From Streptomyces sp. WMMB 322 (GTDB lineage Bacteria; Actinomycetota; Actinomycetes; Streptomycetales; Streptomycetaceae): a stretch of DNA of 64,000 nt. The first letter of the stretch is position 1. Each line of letters begins with the position of its first letter. The notes under the pieces were generated by a model that saw nothing but the letters and a program-made list of their open reading frames with translations, had not been told where the DNA came from and made no database searches. The position numbers and the translations under genes are program-made. The DNA is taken from contig NZ_FMHI01000009.1 in assembly GCF_900090145.1 (NCBI RefSeq), forward strand, positions 1-64,000, given 5' to 3'. This document shows, in pieces, positions 50,098 to 58,020 of the stretch.

Positions 50098-50131
50098 ATC
50101 GTCTTTCGATAGATTCCTATCGTTGAGCGAT
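50098..50131 (+). promoter_or_regulatory. Twin operator of the DUF2975/HTH pair
   Basis: Two copies of ATCG-N5-CGAT: at 50098-50110 (extended TATCG-TCTTT-CGATA) and 50119-50131 (TATCG-TTGAG-CGATG). Their centres are 21 bases apart, two helical turns, on the same DNA face. The second ends 20 bases before the first start codon. Likely bound by the HTH protein of the operon. Confidence 0.7.
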
Positions 50132-50151
50132 GCAATGGTGAGGGGTGGGTC

Positions 50152-50643
50152 ATGGGAAAGCTGGCAGTGCGTGCGCTGCGCGCCGTGCTCGTAGTGGTGC
50201 TCGCCGGCACCGTGTTCGTACAGGCATTGATGGTGTGGGTGTTGGTCAGCGGCAGCGACCCGGAGGACGGATCGCTCCCTCTGACCCCGCTGCGTGTGAT
50301 CACGATCCTGGGCCTCGGGACCGTCCAGGTCGTCGGGGTCTGCGTATGGCGGCTGGTGACGATGGTGCGACGCGGAACCGTCTTCTCCCACGCCGCCTTC
50401 CGCTACGTGGACGTCATCATCGGCGCGATCATGGCGGCTGCCCTCGTGTGGTTCACGGTCACGGTCCTCAATGCACCGGGCCAGCGGGCCGACCCGGGCG
50501 TCACCGTCATCATGGGCGGGGTCGGGGTGGCCATCCTGGGGGTCGCGCTCATCGTGCTCGTGCTGCGGACGCTGCTTGCCCAGGCCGTCGCGCGCGATGT
50601 CGAAGCGGCGCAGATGCAGGCCGAGTTGGATGAGGTGATCTGA
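50152..50643 (+). CDS. DUF2975 membrane protein
   Basis: A 163-residue protein with four helices (VLVVVLAGTVFVQALMVWVL; VITILGLGTVQVVGVCVW; VIIGAIMAAALVWFTVTVL; GGVGVAILGVALIVLVLR). It resembles YoaS of Bacillus, always beside a small HTH protein. GGTGAGGGG precedes ATG 50152. Its stop overlaps the HTH start by one base (TGATG). Probably a membrane sensor or antagonist of the regulator; not proven. Confidence 0.82.
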   Translation: MGKLAVRALRAVLVVVLAGTVFVQALMVWVLVSGSDPEDGSLPLTPLRVITILGLGTVQVVGVCVWRLVTMVRRGTVFSHAAFRYVDVIIGAIMAAALVWFTVTVLNAPGQRADPGVTVIMGGVGVAILGVALIVLVLRTLLAQAVARDVEAAQMQAELDEVI

Positions 50644-50864
50644 TGCCGATCGCCGTTGACATCGACGTGATGCTGGCCAAGCGGAAGATGTCCGTGGGCG
50701 AGCTCGCGGAGCGCGTAGGGATCACGCCCGCCAACCTGGCGGTACTCAAGAACGGCCGGGCCAAGGCGGTTCGCTTCGCGACGCTCGCCGCGCTCTGCCA
50801 GGTGCTCGAGTGCCAGCCGGGCGACCTGCTGCGCTGGGAGACCGATGACGCCGCGGGCGGATGA
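50643..50864 (+). CDS. Small Cro/CI-type HTH regulator (YozG-like)
   Basis: A 73-residue protein that is almost entirely a helix-turn-helix: KMSVGELAERVGITPANLAV, then LKNGRAKAVRFATLAALCQV and ECQPGDLLRW. Coupled to DUF2975 by a TGATG overlap. Expected to bind the twin ATCG-N5-CGAT operator. Confidence 0.88.
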   Translation: MPIAVDIDVMLAKRKMSVGELAERVGITPANLAVLKNGRAKAVRFATLAALCQVLECQPGDLLRWETDDAAGG

Positions 50865-51010
50865 AGTGCCCCAGGGCGGGCGCGAGATGCGCCCGGCACC
50901 ACCGGACCTGTGAAACGGCACGGAGACCGGGGGAGTTGTGACTGCGACCTGAACGCCTCCCAAGCGTGACGGTGGTCAACGTCTCGGTATCTGCCCTACG
51001 TTCACCGGGC

Positions 51011-51022
51011 CATACTGGTGCG
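51011..51022 (+). promoter_or_regulatory. -10-like element for leaderless methyltransferase mRNA
   Basis: CATACT at 51011-51016 is six bases before ATG 51023, with no ribosome site between. This spacing matches leaderless transcripts. The DUF429 gene has the same arrangement (GATACT then six bases, ATG 63106). Confidence 0.45.
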
Positions 51023-51811
51023 ATGAACCGCTACCTGCTCGACAATCGTTGCCCGGAGGCAGGCGAGCGGTTCGCGGCGCTCGCCGAGATGTTCGATCCG
51101 TGGACCTTTCGTCACCTCGACGACCTGGGGCTCGGTGAAGGATGGCGGTGCTGGGAGGTCGGCGCCGGCGGCGTCTCGGTGCCGCGCGGGCTGGTGGAGC
51201 GCGTGGGGGCCGGCGGCCGGGTACTGGCAACGGACATCGACGTGTCGTGGGCCGAGCCTGCGGCCGGCGGCGCCCTCGAGGTACGCCGGCACGACGTGAT
51301 CCGCGACCCGCCGCCGGCGGAGACGTTCGACCTGGTCCACGCCCGGCTGGTCCTGATCCATCTGAAGGATCGCGCGACCGCGATGCGAGCCGTGATCGAT
51401 GCGCTCCGGCCCGGCGGATGGCTGGTGATCGAGGACGGGGACCCAGCCCTGCAGCCACTTGCCTGCCCGGACGAACGGGGCCCGGACGAAGCGCTGGCGA
51501 ACCGGCTGCGAACCCGGATCCGAACGCTGATGGCCGAGCGTGGGGCAGACCTCGCATACGGTCGCACACTGCCCCGGCTGCTGCGTGAATCAGACCTGAC
51601 GGACGTCGGCGCCGAGGCCTACTTCCCCATTGCGTCACGCGCGTGCAGCGTCCTGGAGGCGGCCACGGTCCAGCACGTCCGCGACCAGCTCCTGGCCGCA
51701 GAACTGACGACGGCCGAGGAGATCGAGACGCACCTTGCGAACCTCGCGCACGGCGACCTGGACCTCATGCCCGCACCGATGATCACCGCATGGGGTCGCA
51801 AACCGGCCTGA
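51023..51811 (+). CDS. Class I SAM-dependent methyltransferase
   Basis: A 262-residue enzyme. The SAM glycine motif is WRCWEVGAGGVSVPRGLV (about residue 40), the acidic residue for SAM ribose is in VLATDIDVSW, and FDLVHARLVLIHLKDR is motif II-like. Start ATG 51023 follows a -10-like hexamer rather than a ribosome site. Substrate unknown. It is the last gene before the oldest tRNA scar. Confidence 0.85.
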   Translation: MNRYLLDNRCPEAGERFAALAEMFDPWTFRHLDDLGLGEGWRCWEVGAGGVSVPRGLVERVGAGGRVLATDIDVSWAEPAAGGALEVRRHDVIRDPPPAETFDLVHARLVLIHLKDRATAMRAVIDALRPGGWLVIEDGDPALQPLACPDERGPDEALANRLRTRIRTLMAERGADLAYGRTLPRLLRESDLTDVGAEAYFPIASRACSVLEAATVQHVRDQLLAAELTTAEEIETHLANLAHGDLDLMPAPMITAWGRKPA

Positions 51812-51956
51812 TGCTCCGGGACAACCGGCCGCTGGGCACTGGCACAGATGCCAGTCCAACCGGCGCCTCCACCTGGCACCTCGAAGCGGGAACGGCACGG
51901 CACGACCAACAGGAATCGGCGGATTTCTACTGGGAGTTGGCCCAGATCATTTTCTG

Positions 51957-51999
51957 CGGAGGGGTGACGGAATCGAACCTGCGCTCCGGGCTTGGGAAT
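51957..51999. other. Degenerate tRNA-Gly 3'-end copy (attachment scar 1)
   Basis: CGGAGGGGTGACGGAATCGA and the next 23 bases match the tRNA-Gly 3' half in the same orientation as the gene at 63311-63384, with several mismatches and a lost base. It is the most decayed of five copies and the farthest from the tRNA, as expected if insertions stacked at the tRNA. Confidence 0.7.
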
Positions 52000-52131
52000 T
52001 ACTGAGCCGCTGGAGCCATCGAGGGTTGATCCGCACTGATGAAGGCTGTGTGCGGCGGCCCGGGACTGGCCACGCGTGACCGGTGTTGACCCTGGCTGTC
52101 CGGCCGGTTCGGCACGGTCGCCCAGGTGGTC

Positions 52132-52296
52132 CTACAGACCGTCAGGCAGAAGCCGAAAGGCGTGGTTGCCGGTGAGGGGGGTGACGGCTCGGAAGTCCCG
52201 GCGGTCGAGGGTCAGGACGATCTCGGTGTCGTACGCCTCGGCCAGAACGACGTTCACCGCATCGGTCAGATCGAGCCGCAGGGCCCCGTAGTGGGG
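52132..52296 (-). pseudogene. PIN-domain toxin 3' fragment
   Basis: Encodes HYGALRLDLTDAVNVVLAEA then YDTEIVLTLDRRDFRAVTPL and ends LTGNHAFRLLPDGL, nearly identical to the end of the intact toxin at 55740-56174. The 5' two thirds are missing; sequence changes abruptly near 52296 into an IS3-type transposase remnant. No antitoxin. Confidence 0.85.
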
Positions 52297-52472
52297 GACT
52301 TGCGGACCCAGGTCCGCACCGTGTCCGCACCGTCTCGGCGGCAACGATGCCCAGTTTCGCGGCGACCGCCTTCATAGCGGCCCACTCTATGGGGCAGTGG
52401 GGGGCGGATCTCCGAGACCATGCGCACTGCACGATCACGAAGCTCAGCCGGGTAGAGAGACCGACGGGCCAT
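52297..52472 (-). mobile_element. IS3-family OrfA transposase remnant
   Basis: Starts at ATG 52472 with RRSLYPAELRDRAVRMVSEI, shifts frame near 52405 into IEWAAMKAVAAKLGIVAAET, then contains a duplicated ACGGTGCGGAC before RTWVRKS. This is the N-terminal HTH of an IS3-type OrfA. OrfB and terminal repeats are absent. It joins the PIN fragment directly, so the insertion probably destroyed that toxin. Confidence 0.78.
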
Positions 52473-52905
52473 GACTCGAGCGTCTCAGGGAATCGAGCCT
52501 CCATCAGACCCGGAGCGGTTCAATCTCGGGGCACATCAATCTCCCCCCTGCCGTCGTGGCAGGGCTGCTCGAGTGCCGTGCCTTCGCGCGGCTGTTCGTT
52601 GACCGCTTGCACCCGGTGGTGCGGATACGAGCCACCTGAGGCGGCTGTCGACGACAGCTGGACTGCCCGTCATCGAGTGCTCCAGTGCCAGGCCGTCGAT
52701 GATCAGGCGATGCGCATGGAGGGCGGTACGGGACACCTTCGATTTGACAGTTCGACATTCTGCGCAAGAATTGTCAGTCTGTTGGGCGGCGAGGGATCCG
52801 CGCTGAGCTGTATCTCGGCCCGGGAGAGCCTGGCTGACGGCTTGTCAGCCACGTTGCAGCGCCTGCACAGCCACCAGATCTGCTGAATCGATGGAGGAAG
52901 TGACA
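52473..52905. other. Gene-free stretch
   Basis: About 430 bases; short frames lack ribosome sites. The right end (GGAGGAAG) serves the thioesterase. Lower GC near 52740-52790 may hold its promoter. Confidence 0.4.
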
Positions 52906-53385
52906 ATGACTCACGTAGCAACCGCCGCCCCGCCGACCGACTTCGATCTCATCCGCTCCCGTCTGTCTCAGGCCATGCCCTTCACTCGGACGATCGGCAT
53001 CGAGTACGTCGAACTGTCCGCTGAGCGCGCTGTACTTCGCCTGCCGGACCGAGCGGACCTCCACAACCATGTAGGCGGTCCGCATGGGGGTGCGGCCTTC
53101 ACCCTGGGCGACTCCGCAGCCGGCGCCCTCAGCATCGCCGCGTTCTCCGACCTGTACGACGAATACATCGGGCTCTTGGCGAGCGGGACGATCCGGTACC
53201 GCTCCATCGCCGAGGGCGATCTCACCGCAGAAGCACGTCTGGCCAGACGGAATGCCGACATACGCGCGGATCTCATGGCCCACCAGAAGGCCCGGTTCGA
53301 CGTCGAGATCGCCATCCGGGACTCATCCGGGGAAGTCCGGAGCGAGATGACCGCGAACATCGCCCTGTCCCCGGTCAGGCCGTAG
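52906..53385 (+). CDS. Hotdog-fold thioesterase (PaaI/DUF4442-like)
   Basis: A 159-residue protein. ATG 52906 follows GGAGGAAG and is preferred to the ATG 15 bases earlier. The hotdog core is FTRTIGIEYVELSAERAVLR, then HNHVGGPHGGAAFTLGDSAA, with the HGG motif of acyl-CoA thioesterases. Likely cytosolic acyl-CoA hydrolase; specificity unknown. Confidence 0.85.
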   Translation: MTHVATAAPPTDFDLIRSRLSQAMPFTRTIGIEYVELSAERAVLRLPDRADLHNHVGGPHGGAAFTLGDSAAGALSIAAFSDLYDEYIGLLASGTIRYRSIAEGDLTAEARLARRNADIRADLMAHQKARFDVEIAIRDSSGEVRSEMTANIALSPVRP

Positions 53386-53783
53386 AGGACTGAGCCGCCT
53401 TCTCCAAACTGTCGACGGAGCACGGCAGTCGAGGGGACGGGCGGCTTGTGCACGCAGCGAAGCTCCTGGCGGACGATTTGGGAATCGAATCCCAGCCGCG
53501 CTGCCGGGAGCTCTGCGCACTGGTCCACCTCAGCTCCGCGTTCTGCCGCCAGTGCACCGGCGGCACATCGCCCGCAACAGCGCAGCGATCTCGTCGACTC
53601 ATCCTCGGAACACAGGCGTTGCTGGTCCTGGCCATCCGGTGGATTGCGTAACGGGCCGTGTCGGCGGCAGAAGTTGAGTCGACGTCAGAAGTTTTCTGGA
53701 CTGCTGTGTTACCTGTGCGTAGGGTTCCGTGCTGCATCGGCACCACAGGGCTCAGGCCTTGGACACGAGAGAGGGTATAAGGC
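53386..53783. other. Gene-free stretch with tRNA-T-arm-like sequence
   Basis: About 400 bases. Bases 53477-53505 contain TTGGGAATCGAATCCCAGCC, which on the minus strand resembles a T-arm (GGGATTCGATTCCC) but lacks the rest of a tRNA. Could be a very old attachment scar or chance. GCGGCTTGTGCACG at 53440 also occurs at 48611. Confidence 0.35.
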
Positions 53784-54185
53784 ATGGAAGACAGGACTCG
53801 GCGCACCCTGCTGAGATCTGCGGGAGTCGCCGGAGCGTCCGCGGCAATCGGCGGGGCGGCAGCGTCTTCGGCTTCGGCCCGGCCCAAGGAGGAACGATTC
53901 CCTCGGACCGCCGATCATCCGAGCACGTACGACTGGACTGAAGCGGAGCTCAAGGATCGCAAGAGGGTGCTCGCCGCAGGATTCACCGAGCAGGAAGCCG
54001 ACGGCTGGCTGCTGCTCAACCGAGGTGCGGCAATATTCTTCGAGTTGCCCGAGCAGCATCCGTCGGACCTCCCGGAGGCGGTCGAGGCGATCCACGTCCT
54101 GCAGGGCAAGTACCTGGCGCGTCCGACGTACCGCAGATATCTCGAGGCCGCCAGGGACGAGGGCGCGGAGGGACGCGCTCGCTGA
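53784..54185 (+). CDS. Tat-exported small hypothetical protein
   Basis: A 133-residue protein not recognised. The N-terminus has a twin-arginine signal (TRRTLLRSAGVAGASAAIGG) with likely cleavage after SASA at about residue 33. The mature part is charged and helical (STYDWTEAELKDRKRVLAAG, then FTEQEADGWLLLNRGAAIFF). Purine-rich GAGAGAGGG precedes by about 15 bases. Could be a secreted factor carried on the element. Confidence 0.65.
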   Translation: MEDRTRRTLLRSAGVAGASAAIGGAAASSASARPKEERFPRTADHPSTYDWTEAELKDRKRVLAAGFTEQEADGWLLLNRGAAIFFELPEQHPSDLPEAVEAIHVLQGKYLARPTYRRYLEAARDEGAEGRAR

Positions 54186-54324
54186 GCCGAGCGGCTCGAA
54201 CCCGACGGCTTCTCCGAGGGCTTCGCTCCCGCTGAGCGCTCACTTCCGGGCGCGTACACCGCAACTTCCACACTACGGGAACAGGCCCGGTCATAACCGG
54301 TGTTGACCGTGACTTGCTTCCGGT

Positions 54325-54343
54325 TCTGGCACGCATCTGGCAC
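54325..54343. repeat. Arm-type direct repeat (without visible scar)
   Basis: TCTGGCACGCATCTGGCAC: two TCTGGCAC copies 11 bases apart, 20 bases after GTGTTGACCG. The same arrangement lies 130 bases from the tRNA scars, but here the core copy is not recognisable. Confidence 0.6.
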
Positions 54344-54372
54344 GGAGAACGAGAGGGCTGGGGGCGGGCCGC

Positions 54373-55044
54373 TCAGTCCTCTTCGAGGTCTTCCGGATCG
54401 TGGAGCCGCACGGCGATGTCGTGGGCCCACGAGAGTGCCCACCGACGCAGTTCGTCGATCGCCTCGTCGTCGAGGCCGTAGGCGCCGAATTCGCTGTCGT
54501 CGATCCAGTCCGCTCCGCCGAGCCGCGCTTGGAGTTCGGAGAGGTCGAAGTCATCCCGAGCATGGCGTTGACCCAGGGCTTCAAGTTCCGTGCGGCTCCA
54601 ACGATCTGCTGCGGCCCGCACGTCGATGAGGTCCCGTGCCAGCCCGCGGTCGGCCAGAGCGCGGACTTTGGTGCCGACGACGTCATCGAGGGAAAGGACC
54701 AACCCGAATTCGGTCGCCACCGGCGGACGCCAGAAAGCCTCTTTGAGGATGTCCACCTCGCACTGTTCGCCGGAGTTGGGGTCGGTGACGATCAGTCGGG
54801 CCGAGAGCGGGTCGGCCTCCAAGGCACGTACGCTCCAGCCGCGGCCTTCCAGACCGGTACGTACAGAGGCTGCGATGTTCTCCATGCGGTCGGGGTTCTC
54901 GGTGGCGACGTCGAGGTCCTGGCTGAGCCGGTCGACCAAGCCGTGGGCCTGGACGGCGTAACCTCCTGTGACCGCGAGCGGATAGGCCTCGCCAACCGCG
55001 AGGACATCTGCCAGGAGCCGGCGATGGAGTTCCGTGAGATTCAT
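54373..55044 (-). CDS. AbiEii/AbiGii-family nucleotidyltransferase toxin
   Basis: A 223-residue nucleotidyltransferase-like protein. The NTase signature is PLAVTGGYAVQAHGLVDRLS followed by QDLDVAT, giving G-G and D-x-D; the third acidic residue is in CEVDILKEAF. AbiEii toxins modify tRNA by nucleotide addition and underlie type IV abortive-infection systems. ATG 55044 overlaps the partner's stop by four bases (ATGA), so the pair is coupled. Confidence 0.82.
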   Translation of the reverse strand: MNLTELHRRLLADVLAVGEAYPLAVTGGYAVQAHGLVDRLSQDLDVATENPDRMENIAASVRTGLEGRGWSVRALEADPLSARLIVTDPNSGEQCEVDILKEAFWRPPVATEFGLVLSLDDVVGTKVRALADRGLARDLIDVRAAADRWSRTELEALGQRHARDDFDLSELQARLGGADWIDDSEFGAYGLDDEAIDELRRWALSWAHDIAVRLHDPEDLEED

Positions 55045-55388
55045 GCAGCGGTCTGGTTGCCCGGCCTGAGTTCGGTGAAGGCGCTCTCCCAGACCTCACG
55101 AATGTCGCGGCTGATCAAGGTGCGCAGCACGGGCCACATGCTGGTGAGCAGATCCCGGTTGAGGTAGCGAACCAGATCTTCATGCATACCCTCGGCAAGG
55201 ACGATCCGGTAGCAACTCATCCGCAGACGGGGCTGGTCGAGGTCGAACTCGGTGAGACCGGACCACGCCAGGTGGAGAGGAAGGCTTACGCTGCCGTGCA
55301 ACGGGCCTTCGAGCTCAGCGAGATCGGCAGGTCGCCGCCGGGCGAACCGGTTGCGACGCACGTCGGACATGCTGGGCGTGGATGCCAT
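55041..55388 (-). CDS. Small partner of the AbiEii toxin (putative antitoxin)
   Basis: A 115-residue basic protein, not recognised as classical AbiEi (no clear winged helix). ATG 55388 starts MASTPSMSDVRRNRFARR; the rest includes FDLDQPRLRMSCYRIVLAEG and LVRYLNRDLLTSMWPVLRTL. The four-base overlap with the toxin and its upstream position match antitoxin-toxin gene order; function inferred from that only. Confidence 0.6.
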   Translation of the reverse strand: MASTPSMSDVRRNRFARRRPADLAELEGPLHGSVSLPLHLAWSGLTEFDLDQPRLRMSCYRIVLAEGMHEDLVRYLNRDLLTSMWPVLRTLISRDIREVWESAFTELRPGNQTAA

Positions 55389-55510
55389 GGCTCCATTATC
55401 CCGCAGGATCGAGTGCACTGCGTCCCTCTCGGAGGCCGGAGCCACGACGGCGGTTCCGGAAAGAGACCATGAGCAGGAGGAGTCATGAGGGGGGCCGCGA
55501 GAGATCGTGC

Positions 55511-55594
55511 AACAAACAAGGCCCGGGTCTGTGACCTGGGCCTTCGTTGTGGAGCGGGTGACGGGAATCGAACCCGCGCTCTGAGCTTGGGAAT
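55511..55594. other. tRNA-Gly 3'-end plus terminator copy (attachment scar 2)
   Basis: Bases 55551-55594 are identical over 44 bases to the 3' end of the tRNA-Gly gene. The preceding 40 bases repeat its terminator hairpin (AAGGCCCGGGTC at 55519-55530, GACCTGGGCCTT at 55534-55545) with few changes. The duplicated segment thus covers the tRNA 3' half and its terminator, as in an integrative-element attachment site. Confidence 0.9.
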
Positions 55595-55704
55595 CACGGA
55601 GGCACGGAGCCCAGCACAGGACAGGTGACCTGCGCCCACGACAACGTGTCACATCTCTGAAGCCCTCTTGTGATGCCCACAGTCGACCGCGACTCGCTGT
55701 CCGT

Positions 55705-55723
55705 TCTGGCACACATCTGGCAC
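55705..55723. repeat. Arm-type direct repeat next to scar 2
   Basis: Two TCTGGCAC copies 11 bases apart (55705 and 55716), about 110 bases from the end of scar 2 and 15 bases after GTCGACCGCG. Candidate integrase arm sites. Confidence 0.6.
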
Positions 55724-55739
55724 AGACTCAGTCGTGGCG

Positions 55740-56174
55740 CTAGAGATCGTCAGGCAGGAGCCGAAAAGCATGGTTGCCGGTGAGTGGGGTGACGGCTCTG
55801 AAGTCCCGGCGGTCGAGGGTGAGGATGGTCTCGGTGTCGTATGCCTCGGCCAGGACGACGTTCATCGCGTCGGTCAGATCGAGCTGCAGGGCCGCGTAGT
55901 GGTTCTGGACCTTTCGGGCCTTGCGCAGTGTGCTGGCCGGCAATTCGGGAATGGCAACGCGTCCGGTTCGCTCTTGACCGAGCAGCCAGTCGTTCACCGC
56001 GTACGCGGCTTTGCGGTCGACGTTGCGCGTGGTGATGTGTTCGATCTCCAGGATGACCAACGGCGATACCACGATCAGTGCTGCCTGGCGCATGGCGGTC
56101 CGAGCGGCTCCGTTCTCAGGATCCGAGGTGTTCAGGGCGGACACCAGGCCTGAGGTGTCACCGATGACGATCAC
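55740..56174 (-). CDS. PIN-domain toxin (VapC-like)
   Basis: A 144-residue putative RNase. GTG 56174 overlaps the antitoxin stop by four bases. PIN acidic residues are IGDTSGLVSAL (first Asp, residue 6), Glu in LVILEIEHITTR, Asp in QLDLTDAMNVVLAEAY and the last in ILTLDRRDF. All four are present, so it should be active. Two broken relatives are in this window at 39852-39990 and 52132-52296. Confidence 0.9.
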   Translation of the reverse strand: MIVIGDTSGLVSALNTSDPENGAARTAMRQAALIVVSPLVILEIEHITTRNVDRKAAYAVNDWLLGQERTGRVAIPELPASTLRKARKVQNHYAALQLDLTDAMNVVLAEAYDTETILTLDRRDFRAVTPLTGNHAFRLLPDDL

Positions 56175-56410
56175 TCGGTGTCCGCCACGCCGTCCGAGAC
56201 CGCTCGGTCGATCTCCTCAGCGGTGACGGGCCCGCCGAAGTCCAGGCTCGGGATGTCCCACTCCTCGTCCCAGCGCCGGGTGCGCAGCGCCGCGAGGTGG
56301 AACGCCTCCCGGAAGTACTCCGACTCCGAGCGCCCCTCTCGCGCGGCCGCCTTCTTGATCAGCGCGAGGTCTTCCTCGTCGACCATGACGGTCGTCTTCT
56401 TCAAAGCCAT
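56171..56410 (-). CDS. Ribbon-helix-helix antitoxin
   Basis: A 79-residue protein. ATG 56410 gives the typical start KKTTVMVDEEDLALIKKAAA with RHH strand and helices, then RSESEYFREAFHLAAL. The acidic C-terminus (RRWDEEWDIPSLDFGG) would wrap the PIN toxin. First gene of the pair; the palindrome just upstream is its likely autoregulatory site. The start follows that palindrome by three bases, so the mRNA may be nearly leaderless. Confidence 0.9.
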   Translation of the reverse strand: MALKKTTVMVDEEDLALIKKAAAREGRSESEYFREAFHLAALRTRRWDEEWDIPSLDFGGPVTAEEIDRAVSDGVADTE

Positions 56411-56413
56411 AAG

Positions 56414-56435
56414 GTTATGGTACCTCAACCATAAC
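56414..56435 (-). promoter_or_regulatory. Palindromic operator of the PIN/RHH module
   Basis: GTTATGGT (56414-56421) and ACCATAAC (56428-56435), perfect eight-base arms with a six-base spacer, three bases upstream of the antitoxin ATG. AT-rich within a GC-rich genome, as typical for RHH operators. Confidence 0.8.
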
Positions 56436-56780
56436 TGTTGAGGTGCTTCTGTCGCGCCGCCGAACCTTGGCCCCGACGGCCTCTACGCCCGTCTTGGAAG
56501 GGGTGCCGCTTGGGCCGAGGAAGTAAGCGTCCGATGCCGGCGCCCCAGGAGGCCAAGATCCTCCGTCTTGCTTTCCGCATGCCCGTAGCCCCGCCGTCCG
56601 CGGCGCTGAACGCCGGGTGGTGGAGGTCTGCGGCGCCGTGACGGAGGCAGACCCGCGTCGCTGCCTGCCAGTTGCCGACTGCTTGACTCACTCGGTCTTG
56701 TACGGTCGCGCAACAGCTACGCGGCGACGGGAGGTTGGGGCAACAAGCATGCTCTGGGCCGCTGACCTGGACCTTCGTTG
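56436..56780. other. Gene-free stretch
   Basis: About 345 bases between the antitoxin operator and scar 3. Frames crossing it do not look like protein. A weakened copy of the tRNA terminator (CTCTGGGCC, GACCTGGACCTTCG) precedes the scar. Confidence 0.4.
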
Positions 56781-56820
56781 TGGAGCGGGTGACGGGAATC
56801 GATCCCGCGCTCTGAGCTTG
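56781..56820. other. tRNA-Gly 3'-end copy (attachment scar 3)
   Basis: About 40 bases matching the tRNA-Gly 3' end with one substitution (GAATCGATCCCGC where the tRNA gene has GAATCGAACCCGC) and a deletion at its far end. The following 20 bases (ATCACCGTGCGAATCTGCCG) resemble those after scar 4. Confidence 0.85.
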
Positions 56821-56930
56821 AAATCACCGTGCGAATCTGCCGAGTTGGCCCGCTGATCTGCATCAATGGTCTCTGGACGGTCGTTCTTGTGCTGGGATGC
56901 GACCGCTGTTGACCGGTCCTGGCTGCCTGA

Positions 56931-56951
56931 TCTGGTGCGCGTCTGGTGCGG
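56931..56951. repeat. Arm-type direct repeat next to scar 3
   Basis: TCTGGTGCGCG then TCTGGTGCGG, 11 bases apart, about 110 bases after scar 3 and 17 bases after GTTGACCGG. Same layout as the repeat near scars 2 and 5. Confidence 0.6.
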
Positions 56952-57059
56952 CTTGCCGGAGGCACGCGGCTGGGGCGCCCCGGACTACGGAAACCATGGT
57001 CGCTGAGATCCACCCGAGCCGGTTTGGTCTATCGCCAACGGCGTCGCGAACGCCAGTCT

Positions 57060-57866
57060 TCATGTCGCCCACGCGCCGTTGAACAGTGCGCACTCCAGTA
57101 GGTCGGGGGTCGTGTAGGACGGCCAGGTTCCCGTAGAGGCCACTTGGCATGTGGCTGCGTGCATGTACGAGAGGTAGACGTTGTAGCGGTGGGCCGACCA
57201 GTTCCAGTCTCCCCAGGCCCAGGCCGCGACCGAGCCATCGGGATCGATGCCGGTCTCCCGGCCAATGGCGCTGGCGAGCGACCGTAGACGCCTGGAAATC
57301 CTCCCGTCGAGGATCAGCGGCGCCGGGTCCGACACAGTCGGTAGAGCCTGGCCGGTGAAGTACAGGAACTTTGTGAAGAAGGACGGCCCGAGCCCAGGGA
57401 CCGCCTGGTGAAGCACCGCGTAAGCCTCCTTTGCGCCCCGCTCTTGCAGAGTGGTGACTGAGGCGGTGAGAGCCGCATCCAGGTTCTCGGCCGTCAGGAT
57501 CCTCTGCAGCGTGGAGGGCCCGCTGCCCCCGGGGGTGCCACGCTTACCCTTCCCCCATACGTAGGTAGCGATCAGGGCTTCTCTAGGGATCCCTCGCTTC
57601 AGTGCGTCAGCGACGATCAAGGCCACTTGTGCTCGGCTGACCCCGGCCTCCCCGGCGTGAGAACGGCCTGCCAAGCCGGCCGGCCACGGGGTGATCTGGG
57701 CCCACCGCGCGGGGACGTAGCTGATGGTGTGGGCGCCAGGCGTGCCCTCTGGATACATCACCTCGTTCCGGGCCCACCAGCGACCCAATGCAGTCAACGC
57801 CGTCTCGGGCAGCAGGCGCGCGGCCATCTCTCGGTCCACAGCGTCCGCACGGCTTTGTCTGTCCAT
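57060..57866 (-). CDS. 8-oxoguanine-glycosylase (OGG)-fold protein
   Basis: A 268-residue protein of a family named for an OGG-like helical fold. ATG 57866 is used; TTG 57875 has better spacing from an AGGGGG. Visible features: VYPEG-type loop and SYVPARWAQITPWPAGL near the N-terminus; the glycosylase-like turn VPGLGPSFFTKFLYF (about residue 160), which recalls the helix-hairpin-helix GxGxFFTKF of OGG1; RISRRLRSLASAIG; and RYNVYLSYMHAAT. DNA repair, defence or another nucleic-acid role is inferred from the fold and island position only. Confidence 0.7.
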   Translation of the reverse strand: MDRQSRADAVDREMAARLLPETALTALGRWWARNEVMYPEGTPGAHTISYVPARWAQITPWPAGLAGRSHAGEAGVSRAQVALIVADALKRGIPREALIATYVWGKGKRGTPGGSGPSTLQRILTAENLDAALTASVTTLQERGAKEAYAVLHQAVPGLGPSFFTKFLYFTGQALPTVSDPAPLILDGRISRRLRSLASAIGRETGIDPDGSVAAWAWGDWNWSAHRYNVYLSYMHAATCQVASTGTWPSYTTPDLLECALFNGAWAT

Positions 57867-58020
57867 GGTTCCCAACTTGGATGTGCCCCCTATCTCGATC
57901 CGCCGTCCTCACTGCCAGCCCGGTGACAGTCCTGCACAGCTCTCTCGGCACCAGGCTGCTTCCTGCTGCCGACGTCGACCTTCGCTTCACTTCTGCCAAG
58001 ACTGCGCATGTGGCCAATGT

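Noticed and set aside
53477..53505. Separate tRNA gene
   Set aside because: Only a T-arm-like hairpin is present; no acceptor, D or anticodon arms can be drawn.
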